Shown here: positions 49,261-59,902 of the stretch, one piece after another | How the letters are laid out: every line of letters begins with the position of its first letter | How positions within the stretch are numbered: the first letter of the stretch is position 1 | Origin: Actinomycetes bacterium | GTDB taxonomy: Bacteria; Actinomycetota; Actinomycetes; Actinomycetales; Demequinaceae | Reading direction: 5' to 3' | NCBI GenBank assembly: GCA_023411615.1 | Contig: JAEYOR010000002.1 | Span: 31,975 to 95,974 of the forward strand | Length of the DNA: 64,000 nucleotides | Program-made: the position numbers and the translations under genes | The notes under the pieces: generated by a model | What the model was told of the DNA's origin: nothing | The model's input: the letters and a program-made list of their open reading frames with translations, nothing else | Databases searched by the model: none

Positions 49261-50283
49261 ATGCGAGTTGGAATCCTCACTGGTGGCGGCGACTGTCCGG
49301 GACTGAACGCGGCGATTCGCGCGGTGGTGAAGCGCGGTACTGCGGAACATGGGTGCTCGATCGTGGGCTTCCGCAATGGATGGCAGGGCGTCATCGACGG
49401 CGAAGCGCGCCAACTCACTCGGGACGATGTTTCGGGGATCCTCGTCGACGGTGGCACGATCCTCGGGACGGCGCGGTGCCATCCTCATAAGGTCGAGGGC
49501 GGCATGGATGCGGTCAAGGACACGTTCGCCAACGAGAACCTTGACGCCATTATCTGTATTGGTGGCGACGGCACCCTCAAGGCGGCGGGAAAGGTGTCGA
49601 CCGCAACCGGCGTGCCCGTCATCGGCATCCCCAAGACAATCGACAACGATGTGGTTGGCACCGATGTGTCGATCGGTTTTGACACTGCAGTGACTGTGGC
49701 GACCGAGGCGATTGACCGTCTTCACTCAACTGCCGAGTCGCACAACCGCGTCATGGTCGTCGAGCTCATGGGACGGCACTCGGGGTGGATTGCAGTGACT
49801 GCCGGGATGGCGGGCGGTGCGGACATCATTCTCGCTCCCGAAGACCCGTTCGACATCGAGGTCATTGCGAAGAAGATCAAGCACCGGCACCGCTACAAGA
49901 ACTTTTCGATTGTCGCAGTCGCCGAAGGTGCTGTGCCTGCAGAGGGAACGGCGTGGAACGGCGGCGCGACGCTTGACGACCGCGGCAACCCGATCGCGGG
50001 GAGCATTGGCGCTGAGGTGACCAAGCACATTGAGCAGCTCACGGGCTTCTCTACGCGGTTGACGGTCCTGGGCTACGTTCAACGCGGTGGCATTCCGACC
50101 GCTGCGGATCGTCTCCTTGCAACCCGTTTTGGCATCGCGGCAATCGACGCGGTGGTCGCGGGGGAGTCACACAAGTTCACCGCCCTCAATGGTGAAGACA
50201 TCGTCCTCCAGGACTTTTCCGTCATGTCCGGCAAGACGAAGTGGGTTCCCACTCCGCTGCTCAAGGCAGCGTGGGGACTGTGA
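49261..50283 (+). CDS. pfkA: 6-phosphofructokinase, group III type
   Basis: 340-residue glycolytic kinase. MRVGILTGGGDCPGLNAAIR, GGDGTLKAA with Gly104, PKTIDND with Lys125 and catalytic Asp128, MGRHSGWIA and YVQRGG. Gly at 104 predicts ATP use; Lys after Pro in PKTIDND is shared with PPi-dependent and actinobacterial mixed-group enzymes, as in the Streptomyces ATP enzyme. Allosteric residues of the E. coli type are not expected to be kept. Confidence 0.95.
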   Translation: MRVGILTGGGDCPGLNAAIRAVVKRGTAEHGCSIVGFRNGWQGVIDGEARQLTRDDVSGILVDGGTILGTARCHPHKVEGGMDAVKDTFANENLDAIICIGGDGTLKAAGKVSTATGVPVIGIPKTIDNDVVGTDVSIGFDTAVTVATEAIDRLHSTAESHNRVMVVELMGRHSGWIAVTAGMAGGADIILAPEDPFDIEVIAKKIKHRHRYKNFSIVAVAEGAVPAEGTAWNGGATLDDRGNPIAGSIGAEVTKHIEQLTGFSTRLTVLGYVQRGGIPTAADRLLATRFGIAAIDAVVAGESHKFTALNGEDIVLQDFSVMSGKTKWVPTPLLKAAWGL

Positions 50284-50331
50284 CAAGGGATTTCGCAAGA
50301 TAACGATGTGATGACGGGACGCACGTTTCGT

Positions 50332-50361
50332 TTGTGCCGGTCACGCGGAGCGGGGTAGTCT
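50332..50361 (+). promoter_or_regulatory. candidate promoter TTGTGC-18-TAGTCT for rpsA
   Basis: -35 TTGTGC (50332-50337), 18-base spacer, -10 TAGTCT (50356-50361), about 80 bases before the rpsA ATG. The leader contains CGGAGT near the start codon. Unlike many neighbours this gene has a normal leader. Confidence 0.5.
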
Positions 50362-50440
50362 TTTCGGTGGTCTGGTGCGCCTATCGCGCCTGCCTGCACA
50401 AAATCCACTAATTCATTCATCCACCGGAGTTACTCCCTCT

Positions 50441-51934
50441 ATGTCCGTATCCACCCCCGAGTCCACCCCTATCGCCGTCAACGACATCGGCTCGAGCGAA
50501 GACTTCCTCGCCGCTGTTGACGCCACCATCAAGAACTTCGACGACGGCGACCTCGTCGAAGGCGTCATCGTCAAGGTCGACCGTGACGAGGTGCTCCTCG
50601 ACATCGGTTACAAGACCGAGGGCGTCATCCCTGCCCGCGAGCTGTCGATCCGCCACGACGCCGACCCCGACGATGTCGTCAACGTGGGTGACACGGTGGA
50701 AGCCCTCGTCCTCACCAAGGAGGACAAGGAAGGCCGCCTCATCCTGTCCAAGAAGCGCGCACAGTACGAGCGCGCCTGGGGCTCGATCGAGAAGATCAAG
50801 GACGAAGACGGCGTTGTCTCCGGCACCGTGATCGAGGTTGTCAAGGGTGGCCTCATCGTCGACATCGGCTTGCGCGGCTTCCTCCCTGCATCGCTTGTGG
50901 AGATGCGTCGCGTCCGCGACCTCGGCCCGTACATCGGCCAGCAGATCGAAGCGAAGATCATCGAGCTCGACAAGAACCGCAACAACGTGGTGCTGTCGCG
51001 CCGCGCCTTCCTTGAGCAGACCCAGTCGGAGGTGCGCTCGTCGTTCCTCACCGCTTTGGCTCCCGGTCAGGTGCGCAAGGGTGTCGTCTCCTCGATCGTC
51101 AACTTCGGCGCGTTCGTCGACCTTGGCGGCGTGGACGGCCTCGTGCACGTGTCCGAGCTGTCGTGGAAGCACATCGATCACCCCAACGAGGTTGTCTCGG
51201 TGGGCCAGGAGGTCGAGGTCGAGGTTCTCGACATCGATATGGACCGTGAGCGTGTTTCGCTGTCGCTCAAGGCGACGCAAGAGGACCCGTGGGCCGTCTA
51301 CGCACGTACCCACGCGATCGGTCAGATCGTTCCCGGAAAGGTCACCAAGCTCGTCCCGTTCGGCGCATTCGTGCGCGTGTACGACGGTATCGAGGGCCTC
51401 GTCCACATTTCGGAGCTCGCTGTCCGTCACGTTGAACTGCCCGAGCAGGTGGTTGCGGCCGATGAGGATGTCTTCGTCAAGATCATTGACATTGATCTCG
51501 AGCGCCGCCGCATCTCCTTGTCGATCAAGCAGGCGAACGAGGGTGTCGACCCCGAGGGTGAGGACTTCGACCCCGCCCTGTACGGCATGACTGCCGAGTA
51601 CGACGAGGCCGGCAACTACAAGTACCCCGAGGGCTTCGACGCCGAAACTCAGGAGTGGCGCGAAGGCTTCGAGGCCCAGCGCGAGGCCTGGGAAGCGGAG
51701 TACGCAAAGGCGCACGAGCGTTGGGAAGCGCACAAGGCATTCGTTGCTAAGCAGGACGCGCAGGCAGCAGAGGCTGAGGCCGCTGCTCCGGCCGCCAGCC
51801 CGCGTAAGCGCGGTCGTGGTGACGACGCCGGCGCCACGTCGTACTCTTCGCACGACGAGGAGAGCGCCGAGGTTGGCACGCTCGCATCCGACGAGCGCCT
51901 AGCGGCGCTTCGTGAGAAGCTCACGGGCAACTAA
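50441..51934 (+). CDS. rpsA: 30S ribosomal protein S1
   Basis: 497 residues with four S1/OB domains (about 35-105, 122-185, 205-275 and 290-360), e.g. GDLVEGVIVKVDRDEVLLDIGYK, GQVRKGVVSSIVNFGAFVDLG in part and GKVTKLVPFGAFVRVYDGIEG in part, then an acidic, Trp-rich helical tail with EAQREAWEAEYAKAHE and a basic RKRGRGD patch. Four repeats instead of six is normal for Actinobacteria. It promotes mRNA binding to the ribosome. Terminator follows. Confidence 0.96.
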   Translation: MSVSTPESTPIAVNDIGSSEDFLAAVDATIKNFDDGDLVEGVIVKVDRDEVLLDIGYKTEGVIPARELSIRHDADPDDVVNVGDTVEALVLTKEDKEGRLILSKKRAQYERAWGSIEKIKDEDGVVSGTVIEVVKGGLIVDIGLRGFLPASLVEMRRVRDLGPYIGQQIEAKIIELDKNRNNVVLSRRAFLEQTQSEVRSSFLTALAPGQVRKGVVSSIVNFGAFVDLGGVDGLVHVSELSWKHIDHPNEVVSVGQEVEVEVLDIDMDRERVSLSLKATQEDPWAVYARTHAIGQIVPGKVTKLVPFGAFVRVYDGIEGLVHISELAVRHVELPEQVVAADEDVFVKIIDIDLERRRISLSIKQANEGVDPEGEDFDPALYGMTAEYDEAGNYKYPEGFDAETQEWREGFEAQREAWEAEYAKAHERWEAHKAFVAKQDAQAAEAEAAAPAASPRKRGRGDDAGATSYSSHDEESAEVGTLASDERLAALREKLTGN

Positions 51935-51946
51935 GTACGTCAAGCG

Positions 51947-51976
51947 AAGGGCCTCGACCGCTAGGTCGGGGCCCTT
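51947..51976 (+). terminator. terminator after rpsA
   Basis: 13-bp stem AAGGGCCTCGACC (51947-51959) with GGTCGGGGCCCTT (51964-51976), one G-T pair, GCTA loop, then TTG. Separates rpsA from coaE. Confidence 0.85.
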
Positions 51977-52019
51977 TGCCGTGCGTCGCGGCAATGTTGC
52001 GCCAGCCCAGGTTTCGTGC

Positions 52020-52025
52020 CAGCCT
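52020..52025 (+). promoter_or_regulatory. weak -10-like CAGCCT for coaE
   Basis: CAGCCT ends 6 bases before the GTG at 52032. It has C for the first T of TANNNT, so weaker evidence than its neighbours, but spacing is the same and no ribosome site is present. Confidence 0.35.
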
Positions 52026-52031
52026 GACGCA

Positions 52032-52628
52032 GTGCTGCGCATTGGACTGACAGGGGGCATCGGCGCCGGGAAGTCAACGGCCGCGACGCGATTTGCCGCC
52101 CTCGGTGCCCTCGTGATCGACCATGATGTGCTTTCACGCAAGGTCGTAGCGCCCGGCACCGCTGGTCTTGTCGACATTGTCAGCGAGTTTGGTCCGCGCG
52201 TATTGCGCGGCAACGAACTCGACCGCGCCGCTCTGGGCGAGATTGTCTTCGGTGACCCAACGGCCCGCCACCGCTTGAACGAGATCATCCATCCATACGT
52301 ACGGTCGGCTGCCCACGCGCAGGACCGCAAGGCGCGTGCCGCGGGGGAATCGGTTGTCATCCACGACATTCCGCTCCTCGTCGAGACTGGCCAAGGCGGC
52401 GACTTCGACCTCGTTGTCACCGTGAGCGCACCCGTGCCGTTGCGGGTGGCGCGCCTTCAGTCATCTCGTGGTCTCACACGAGACGAGGCGATGGCGCGGA
52501 TTCAAGCGCAAGCGAGTGATGAAGAGCGCGCCGCAGTAGCGGACGTCGTCCTCGACGGCTCCGGAACACCCGAGCATCTGTGGGCGCAGGTCGATGAATT
52601 TTGGGCATCACGGCTGCCCAGCAGCTGA
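52032..52628 (+). CDS. coaE: dephospho-CoA kinase
   Basis: 198 residues. P-loop MLRIGLTGGIGAGKST, DHDVLSRKVVAPG, LNEIIHPYVR and VIHDIPLLVETG, then VVTVSAP and a LID helix (RLQSSRGLTRDEAMARIQAQ). Phosphorylates the 3'-OH of dephospho-CoA, last step of CoA synthesis. It is the plain kinase without the GrpB-like C-terminal domain of mycobacterial CoaE. rpsA-coaE-uvrB order is conserved in Actinobacteria. Confidence 0.96.
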   Translation: MLRIGLTGGIGAGKSTAATRFAALGALVIDHDVLSRKVVAPGTAGLVDIVSEFGPRVLRGNELDRAALGEIVFGDPTARHRLNEIIHPYVRSAAHAQDRKARAAGESVVIHDIPLLVETGQGGDFDLVVTVSAPVPLRVARLQSSRGLTRDEAMARIQAQASDEERAAVADVVLDGSGTPEHLWAQVDEFWASRLPSS

Positions 52629-52644
52629 TGTCAGACCCCAGGGT

Positions 52645-52650
52645 TACGGT
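52645..52650 (+). promoter_or_regulatory. -10 element TACGGT for uvrB
   Basis: TACGGT ends 6 bases before the ATG at 52657; no ribosome site. No LexA (SOS) box was noticed in the short upstream gap. Confidence 0.5.
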
Positions 52651-52656
52651 TGATGC

Positions 52657-54717
<2,061 letters not shown>

Positions 54718-54727
54718 CTACGTGACG

Positions 54728-55054
54728 TCAGGCCGAGGCAGCCGCTTGCGCCGCCGCCTCTCGAGACTGATCTCGCCATGAGGGCGCCAGTTGCCCGTTC
54801 CATGCGCGCACAGTCGTCTTGCGCACAGCTCCCGCGACAACAAAGGGATCGGCAGCGATGAGGTCGTCAACATGGTCTGCAGATGGTGCTGATGCGATGA
54901 GAAGCGCGCCTGACTCGGCGTCGTCAAAGGTCCCGTGGGCGATCATCGCGCCAGCGTCGGCTAGCCCCGCGAGGTACCACTGGTGGTCGTCGAGCAGCCG
55001 CTCGCGCAAGTCGTCCCGGCTGTCATACGTGTATTGGATGATCCAGAGCGACAT
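54728..55054 (-). CDS. YciI family protein
   Basis: 108 residues with the ferredoxin-like YciI fold: MSLWIIQYTYD, RPLLDDHQWYL-type segment seen as RLLDDHQWYLAGLADAG, the conserved GTFDD and LLIASAPSADHVDDLIAADPFV with the family Asp. Family members are small dimeric enzymes or binding proteins of unclear substrate. Start ATG at 55054 by homology; a GATACT lies 6 bases upstream. It is convergent with uvrB (10 bases) and divergent from uvrA. Confidence 0.9.
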   Translation of the reverse strand: MSLWIIQYTYDSRDDLRERLLDDHQWYLAGLADAGAMIAHGTFDDAESGALLIASAPSADHVDDLIAADPFVVAGAVRKTTVRAWNGQLAPSWRDQSREAAAQAAASA

Positions 55055-55126
55055 AGGTCCAGTATCTGTCGCGGAACATGCGGGCGCCCGTGACCGTTGT
55101 CCCGCATTGACACGCGAAGCAAATCG

Positions 55127-55140
55127 AACACCTGTTCGAC
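55127..55140. promoter_or_regulatory. LexA (SOS) box CGAACACCTGTTCG before uvrA
   Basis: Perfect match to the Gram-positive/actinobacterial LexA operator CGAAC-N4-GTTCG, placed 10 bases upstream of the uvrA -10 element, where bound LexA would block RNA polymerase. Expected for a DNA-damage-induced repair gene. Confidence 0.8.
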
Positions 55141-55150
55141 GGGAATGGCA

Positions 55151-55156
55151 TAGGGT
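55151..55156 (+). promoter_or_regulatory. -10 element TAGGGT for uvrA
   Basis: TAGGGT ends 6 bases before the GTG at 55163. Upstream, CGAACACCTGTTCG at 55127-55140 resembles an actinobacterial SOS box (CGAAC-N4-GTTCG), so LexA control is likely. Confidence 0.65.
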
Positions 55157-55162
55157 GAGTCT

Positions 55163-58015
55163 GTGAACGACACGTTGGTAGTGCGCGGTGCGCGCGAACA
55201 CAACCTCAAGGGCATCGATCTCGAACTTCCCCGCGATTCACTCATCGTGTTCAGCGGCTTGTCGGGCTCGGGAAAGTCTTCCCTCGCATTCGACACGATT
55301 TTCGCCGAGGGACAGCGCCGCTATGTCGAATCCCTCAGTGCGTACGCACGTCAGTTCTTGGGCCAGATGGACAAGCCGGATGTCGACTTCATCGAGGGCT
55401 TGTCGCCGGCAGTGTCGATCGACCAGAAGTCGACCAACCGGAACCCGCGCTCCACCGTTGGCACGATCACCGAGGTCTACGACTATCTGCGCCTGCTGTA
55501 CGCGCGCGTAGGTATCCCACACTGTCCAGTCTGCGGCGAAGAGATTACCTCGCAGACCCCGCAGCAGATTGTCGACTCGGTGCTCGACTTGCCCGAGGGC
55601 ACGCGTTACCAGGTCCTGGCTCCTGTTGTCCGGGGTCGTAAAGGCGAGTACGCCGATCTCTTTGCGGAGCTTCAGCAACAAGGCTTCGCTCGCGCCAGAG
55701 TCGACGGCGAGACGATCCAACTGAGTGAACCGCCTCAGCTTGAGAAGAAGCTGAAGCATGACATTGAGGTGGTGATCGACCGCCTCGTCGCCCGTGAAGG
55801 GGTGCGGCAGCGTCTTGCGGACTCGGTTGAGACCGCACTTCGGTTGGCCGACGGTCTCGTCATCATCGACCCCGTCGACGGCGAAGTTCCGCCACGGAGG
55901 TACTCCGAGAAGCGTGCGTGCCCGAATGACCACGTACTGACTCTCGAGGAGATGGAGCCGCGCACCTTCTCGTTCAACGCCCCGTACGGGGCGTGCCCTG
56001 AGTGCATGGGCATTGGCGTTCGCCTTGAGGTGGATCCGGATCTTGTGATCCCCGACCCGTCGAAGTCCCTGGCCCAGGGCGCCGTTGCGCCGTGGGACAC
56101 CATTGCCGCCGAACACTTCAGTCGCATGCTGAATGCGTTGGCACACGAGATGGGCTTCTCGATGGACACGCCGTTCCGTGATCTCCCGCAGGAGGCGAGG
56201 GACGCGATCATCTCGGGCAAGGATTATGAAGTTCATGTCCGTTTCCGCAACCGTTACGGCCGTGAGCGTCAGTACACCACCGGTTTCGAAGGTGTCCTCA
56301 CGTGGCTTCATCGCATGCACGGACAAACGGAGTCTGATTACTCGCGCGAGCGATACGAGCAGTACATGCGCGAGGTGCCGTGTCCCGTATGTGAAGGTGC
56401 GCGTTTGAAGCCTGAGGTCCTGGCTGTATCGGTGGGCGGGCTCTCAATTGCGCAGCTATGCGATCTCTCAATACGTGAAGCGCGCAGTTTTCTCACAAGT
56501 GTCGAATGGACCGAGCGATCACGCCATATTGCGACTCAAGTGCTCAAGGAGATCGACGCGCGGCTGGGCTTCTTGCTCGACGTGGGACTTGACTACCTCA
56601 CGCTGTCTCGCGCGGCCGGGACGCTCTCGGGTGGAGAGGCACAGCGCATCCGCCTTGCGACGCAAATCGGTTCGGGGCTCGTCGGCGTGCTCTACGTGCT
56701 CGACGAGCCGAGCATCGGGCTTCATCAACGAGACAACCGGCGCCTCATTGACACGCTCACCCGGCTACGCGACCTCGGCAATACGCTCATCGTGGTCGAG
56801 CACGACGAAGACACGATTCGAACTGCGGACTGGGTTGTCGACATCGGACCCGGGGCCGGCGAGCACGGCGGCGAAGTAGTCCACTCTGGGACGTACGCCG
56901 AACTTCTGACGAATGATCGCTCGATCACTGGCGCGTACGTTTCTGGCAGGCGGTCGATTCCCCTCCCAGAGCAGCGGCGGGCTGTCGATGCGAATCGCCG
57001 GATCACCGTAGTCGGAGCGCGTGAGCACAACCTCAAGACGATCGATGTGTCATTTCCGCTTGGTGTCTTCACGGCGGTGACAGGCGTGAGTGGTTCCGGC
57101 AAGTCGACGCTTGTCAACACCATCCTCTACACGGCGCTTGCCAATGAGCTCAATGGAGCGCGGCAGGTCCCGGGGCGACACACACGGATCGAGGGGACGG
57201 ATCAACTCGACAAGATCGTGCACGTCGATCAAGGACCGATCGGCCGTACGCCGCGATCGAATCCGGCAACGTATACGGGCGTGTGGGACAAGATCCGCAA
57301 GCTCTTCTCCGATACCCAAGAGGCGAAAGTACGCGGCTACGGACCCGGGCGCTTTTCCTTCAATGTGAAGGGTGGTCGCTGCGAGTCGTGTTCTGGTGAC
57401 GGCACGCTCAAGATCGAGATGAACTTTCTGCCAGACGTTTACGTTCCGTGTGAAGTGTGCAAGGGCGCCCGATACAACAGGGAGACCTTAGAGGTGTACT
57501 TCAAGGGCAAGAACGTCGCTGACGTCCTCGACATGCCGATCGAGGAGGCAGCCGAGTTCTTTGAGGCGATCCCGTCAATCTCGCGCCATCTGACCACTTT
57601 GGTTGATGTGGGATTGGGATATGTGCGGCTTGGGCAGCCGGCGCCTACCTTGTCGGGAGGTGAGGCGCAGCGGGTGAAACTGGCCTCAGAACTCCAGCGC
57701 CGCTCGACGGGCCGGACGATCTATGTCCTTGACGAGCCGACTACCGGCCTTCACTTTGAGGATGTCCGCAAACTCTTGGCTGTCCTCCAAGGCCTCGTCG
57801 ACAAAGGCAACACCGTCATCGTCATCGAGCACAACCTTGACGTCATCAAATCAGCGGACTGGGTTGTCGACATGGGGCCAGAAGGTGGCTCGGGTGGGGG
57901 AGTTGTTGTCGCGGAAGGGACGCCTGAAGAGGTGGGCAAAGTGAAGGCAAGTCACACCGGTGCCTTCTTAGCCGAGATCCTCTCGACAAGGGCTCCGGTT
58001 GCAGCGTCGGCCTAA
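55163..58015 (+). CDS. uvrA: excinuclease ABC subunit A
   Basis: 950-residue dimeric ATPase that finds DNA damage. Two ABC modules: Walker A GLSGSGKSSL near residue 33 and GVSGSGKSTL near 640; signatures LSGGEAQRI and LSGGEAQRV; VLDEPSIGLHQRD and VLDEPTTGLH. Zinc modules: CPVCGEE, CPECMG, CPVCEG and the main CESCSG...CEVCKG finger. GTG start with a -10 element and a LexA box upstream. uvrC follows within 9 bases. Confidence 0.98.
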   Translation: MNDTLVVRGAREHNLKGIDLELPRDSLIVFSGLSGSGKSSLAFDTIFAEGQRRYVESLSAYARQFLGQMDKPDVDFIEGLSPAVSIDQKSTNRNPRSTVGTITEVYDYLRLLYARVGIPHCPVCGEEITSQTPQQIVDSVLDLPEGTRYQVLAPVVRGRKGEYADLFAELQQQGFARARVDGETIQLSEPPQLEKKLKHDIEVVIDRLVAREGVRQRLADSVETALRLADGLVIIDPVDGEVPPRRYSEKRACPNDHVLTLEEMEPRTFSFNAPYGACPECMGIGVRLEVDPDLVIPDPSKSLAQGAVAPWDTIAAEHFSRMLNALAHEMGFSMDTPFRDLPQEARDAIISGKDYEVHVRFRNRYGRERQYTTGFEGVLTWLHRMHGQTESDYSRERYEQYMREVPCPVCEGARLKPEVLAVSVGGLSIAQLCDLSIREARSFLTSVEWTERSRHIATQVLKEIDARLGFLLDVGLDYLTLSRAAGTLSGGEAQRIRLATQIGSGLVGVLYVLDEPSIGLHQRDNRRLIDTLTRLRDLGNTLIVVEHDEDTIRTADWVVDIGPGAGEHGGEVVHSGTYAELLTNDRSITGAYVSGRRSIPLPEQRRAVDANRRITVVGAREHNLKTIDVSFPLGVFTAVTGVSGSGKSTLVNTILYTALANELNGARQVPGRHTRIEGTDQLDKIVHVDQGPIGRTPRSNPATYTGVWDKIRKLFSDTQEAKVRGYGPGRFSFNVKGGRCESCSGDGTLKIEMNFLPDVYVPCEVCKGARYNRETLEVYFKGKNVADVLDMPIEEAAEFFEAIPSISRHLTTLVDVGLGYVRLGQPAPTLSGGEAQRVKLASELQRRSTGRTIYVLDEPTTGLHFEDVRKLLAVLQGLVDKGNTVIVIEHNLDVIKSADWVVDMGPEGGSGGGVVVAEGTPEEVGKVKASHTGAFLAEILSTRAPVAASA

Positions 58016-58018
58016 GGT
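58013..58018 (+). promoter_or_regulatory. -10 element TAAGGT for uvrC, overlapping the uvrA stop
   Basis: The uvrA stop TAA is the start of TAAGGT, which ends 6 bases before GTG 58025. The competing ATG at 58019 would follow with no gap, so GTG is favoured. Confidence 0.45.
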
Positions 58019-58024
58019 ATGGGC

Positions 58025-59902
58025 GTGACCAACCCGGCCGACTACAAGCCCGCCCCCGGTGCAATTCCAACGCAGCCGGGCGTGTACCGCTTCCGTGACC
58101 CCCACGGGCGGGTTGTGTATGTCGGTAAGGCCAAGAGTCTGCGGCAGCGCGTGCAGAACTACTTCCAACCGCTCGAAGCCCTCCACCCGCGCACACGGTT
58201 GATGGTGACCACCGCGGCCTCCGTGGAGTGGACTGTGGTGCGCAATGAGGTCGAGGCGCTCATCCTTGAGCACACGTGGATCAAGGAATACGACCCGCGG
58301 TTCAACGTCGTCTTCAAGGACGACAAGTCGTACCCATTCCTTGCGGTGACGATGAACGAGGAGTTTCCGAGGATGCAGGTGATGCGTGGCGAGCGCAAGA
58401 AAGGGGTGCGCTACTTCGGGCCGTACGCCAAGGCGTGGGCGATTCGCGAGACGGTCGACACATTGCTCACTGTGCTTCCCATGCGGACGTGCTCTCCCGG
58501 TGTGTTCCGCAAGGCTGAACGCCAAGGGCGACCGTGTTTGCTCGGCTATATCGACAAGTGCGCGGCACCGTGCGTGGGTCGCGTGAGTGCCGAAGAGCAC
58601 CGCGACATCGCGGAGCGCGTGTGCCAAGTGCTCGCAGGCGATGCGAAGCCGCTGATCCGCGAGCTGACAAGTGCGATGCAGTCGGCCGCGGAGCGCGAGG
58701 ATTTCGAGGCTGCAGCACGGGCACGTGATCGTCTCCGCGCGCTGACAAGTGTGTTGGAACGAAATGCAATTGTCTTGTCACCTGGAACAGACGCGGATGT
58801 GTTCAGCCTCATCGACGACGACCTCGAAGCTGCCGCGCATGTGTTCTACGTCCGTGATGGGCGCATCACAGGTGAACGAGGCTGGGTGGTTGACAAGCCC
58901 GAAGCGCTGTCGCCTCCGCAAATGATCGCGGCGCTCCTTCAAGAGGCATACACCGGCACGGATGCGATCCCGAGCGAGATCCTCGTGCCCGTCTTGCCGG
59001 AAGACCAGACGGCGCTCACCGAACTGCTCCGAGGCCAACGCCGTGGTGCAGTCGCTATTCGGGTGCCCGCACGCGGCAAGAAGGCGGAGTTGTCACAATC
59101 AGGTGCCAAGAACGCGCAACTTGTTCTTGATCAGCATCGCCTGAAAAGGGCTTCGGACCTCACGTCCCGCTCGGCGGCCCTGCGCGACCTTCAAGAGCAG
59201 CTCGGCCTCGTGGACGCGCCGCTTCGGATCGAGTGTTACGACATTTCCCACACCCAAGGCACGAATCAAGTGGGATCAATGGTCGTGTTCGAGGATGCGA
59301 TTGCCCGCAAGAAGGAGTATCGGCAGTTCTCCATCGCCGACGCTGTCGATGACACCACGGCGATGACGGAAGTGCTGACGCGCCGTTTCCGGCGCTATCT
59401 CGAGGAGTCGGCCTTGCCTCCCGAAGAAAGGGAGACCGCTCGCTTCGCTTACCCACCACAATTGGTCGTCGTCGATGGCGGCGCCCCGCAAGTGGCAGCA
59501 GCGCGTCGGGCGATGGACGACGTCGGCGTCGGCGATATCCCCGTTATCGGCCTCGCAAAACGGCTCGAAGAAGTGTGGCTCCCGGGCGAAGATTTTCCGG
59601 TGATCTTGCCGCGTGGCTCCGAGGCGCTGTACTTGCTCCAACGGGTGCGTGACGAGGCCCACCGTTTTGCGATCAAGCATCACCGTGCCAAGCGCACGAA
59701 GGCGATGAAGGCATCGGAACTCGACACAATCCCCGGGGTGGGTCCGACTCGGGCGAAGGCGCTGATCCGGCACTTTGGCTCACTCGCGGCCGTGAGGAAT
59801 GCGGATCTCGAGCAAGTGGCGCGGGTGCCTGGCATCGGGCTCGCGACAGCCCGGGCGATCCTTGCCGCATTGCATGGCGACAATGGCATGCTGGAGTCAT
59901 GA
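58025..59902 (+). CDS. uvrC: excinuclease ABC subunit C
   Basis: 625-residue dual-incision nuclease. N-terminal GIY-YIG domain (GVYRFRDPHGRVVYVGKAKSLR), central Cys-rich segment (RPCLLGYIDKCAAPCVGRVS), UVR motif (about 200-235), RNase H-like domain with CYDISHTQG and VVDGGAPQ (catalytic Asps), and a C-terminal (HhH)2 pair (LDTIPGVGPTRAKALIRHFG). ATG at 58019 would add two residues. rapZ overlaps its stop by 4 bases; this uvrC-rapZ-yvcK-whiA order is conserved in Actinobacteria. Confidence 0.97.
   Translation: MTNPADYKPAPGAIPTQPGVYRFRDPHGRVVYVGKAKSLRQRVQNYFQPLEALHPRTRLMVTTAASVEWTVVRNEVEALILEHTWIKEYDPRFNVVFKDDKSYPFLAVTMNEEFPRMQVMRGERKKGVRYFGPYAKAWAIRETVDTLLTVLPMRTCSPGVFRKAERQGRPCLLGYIDKCAAPCVGRVSAEEHRDIAERVCQVLAGDAKPLIRELTSAMQSAAEREDFEAAARARDRLRALTSVLERNAIVLSPGTDADVFSLIDDDLEAAAHVFYVRDGRITGERGWVVDKPEALSPPQMIAALLQEAYTGTDAIPSEILVPVLPEDQTALTELLRGQRRGAVAIRVPARGKKAELSQSGAKNAQLVLDQHRLKRASDLTSRSAALRDLQEQLGLVDAPLRIECYDISHTQGTNQVGSMVVFEDAIARKKEYRQFSIADAVDDTTAMTEVLTRRFRRYLEESALPPEERETARFAYPPQLVVVDGGAPQVAAARRAMDDVGVGDIPVIGLAKRLEEVWLPGEDFPVILPRGSEALYLLQRVRDEAHRFAIKHHRAKRTKAMKASELDTIPGVGPTRAKALIRHFGSLAAVRNADLEQVARVPGIGLATARAILAALHGDNGMLES

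Noticed and set aside
50417..51853. 478-residue minus-strand ORF over rpsA
   Set aside because: Leu/Val/Asp-rich mirror of a strongly codon-biased gene; rpsA is unmistakable.
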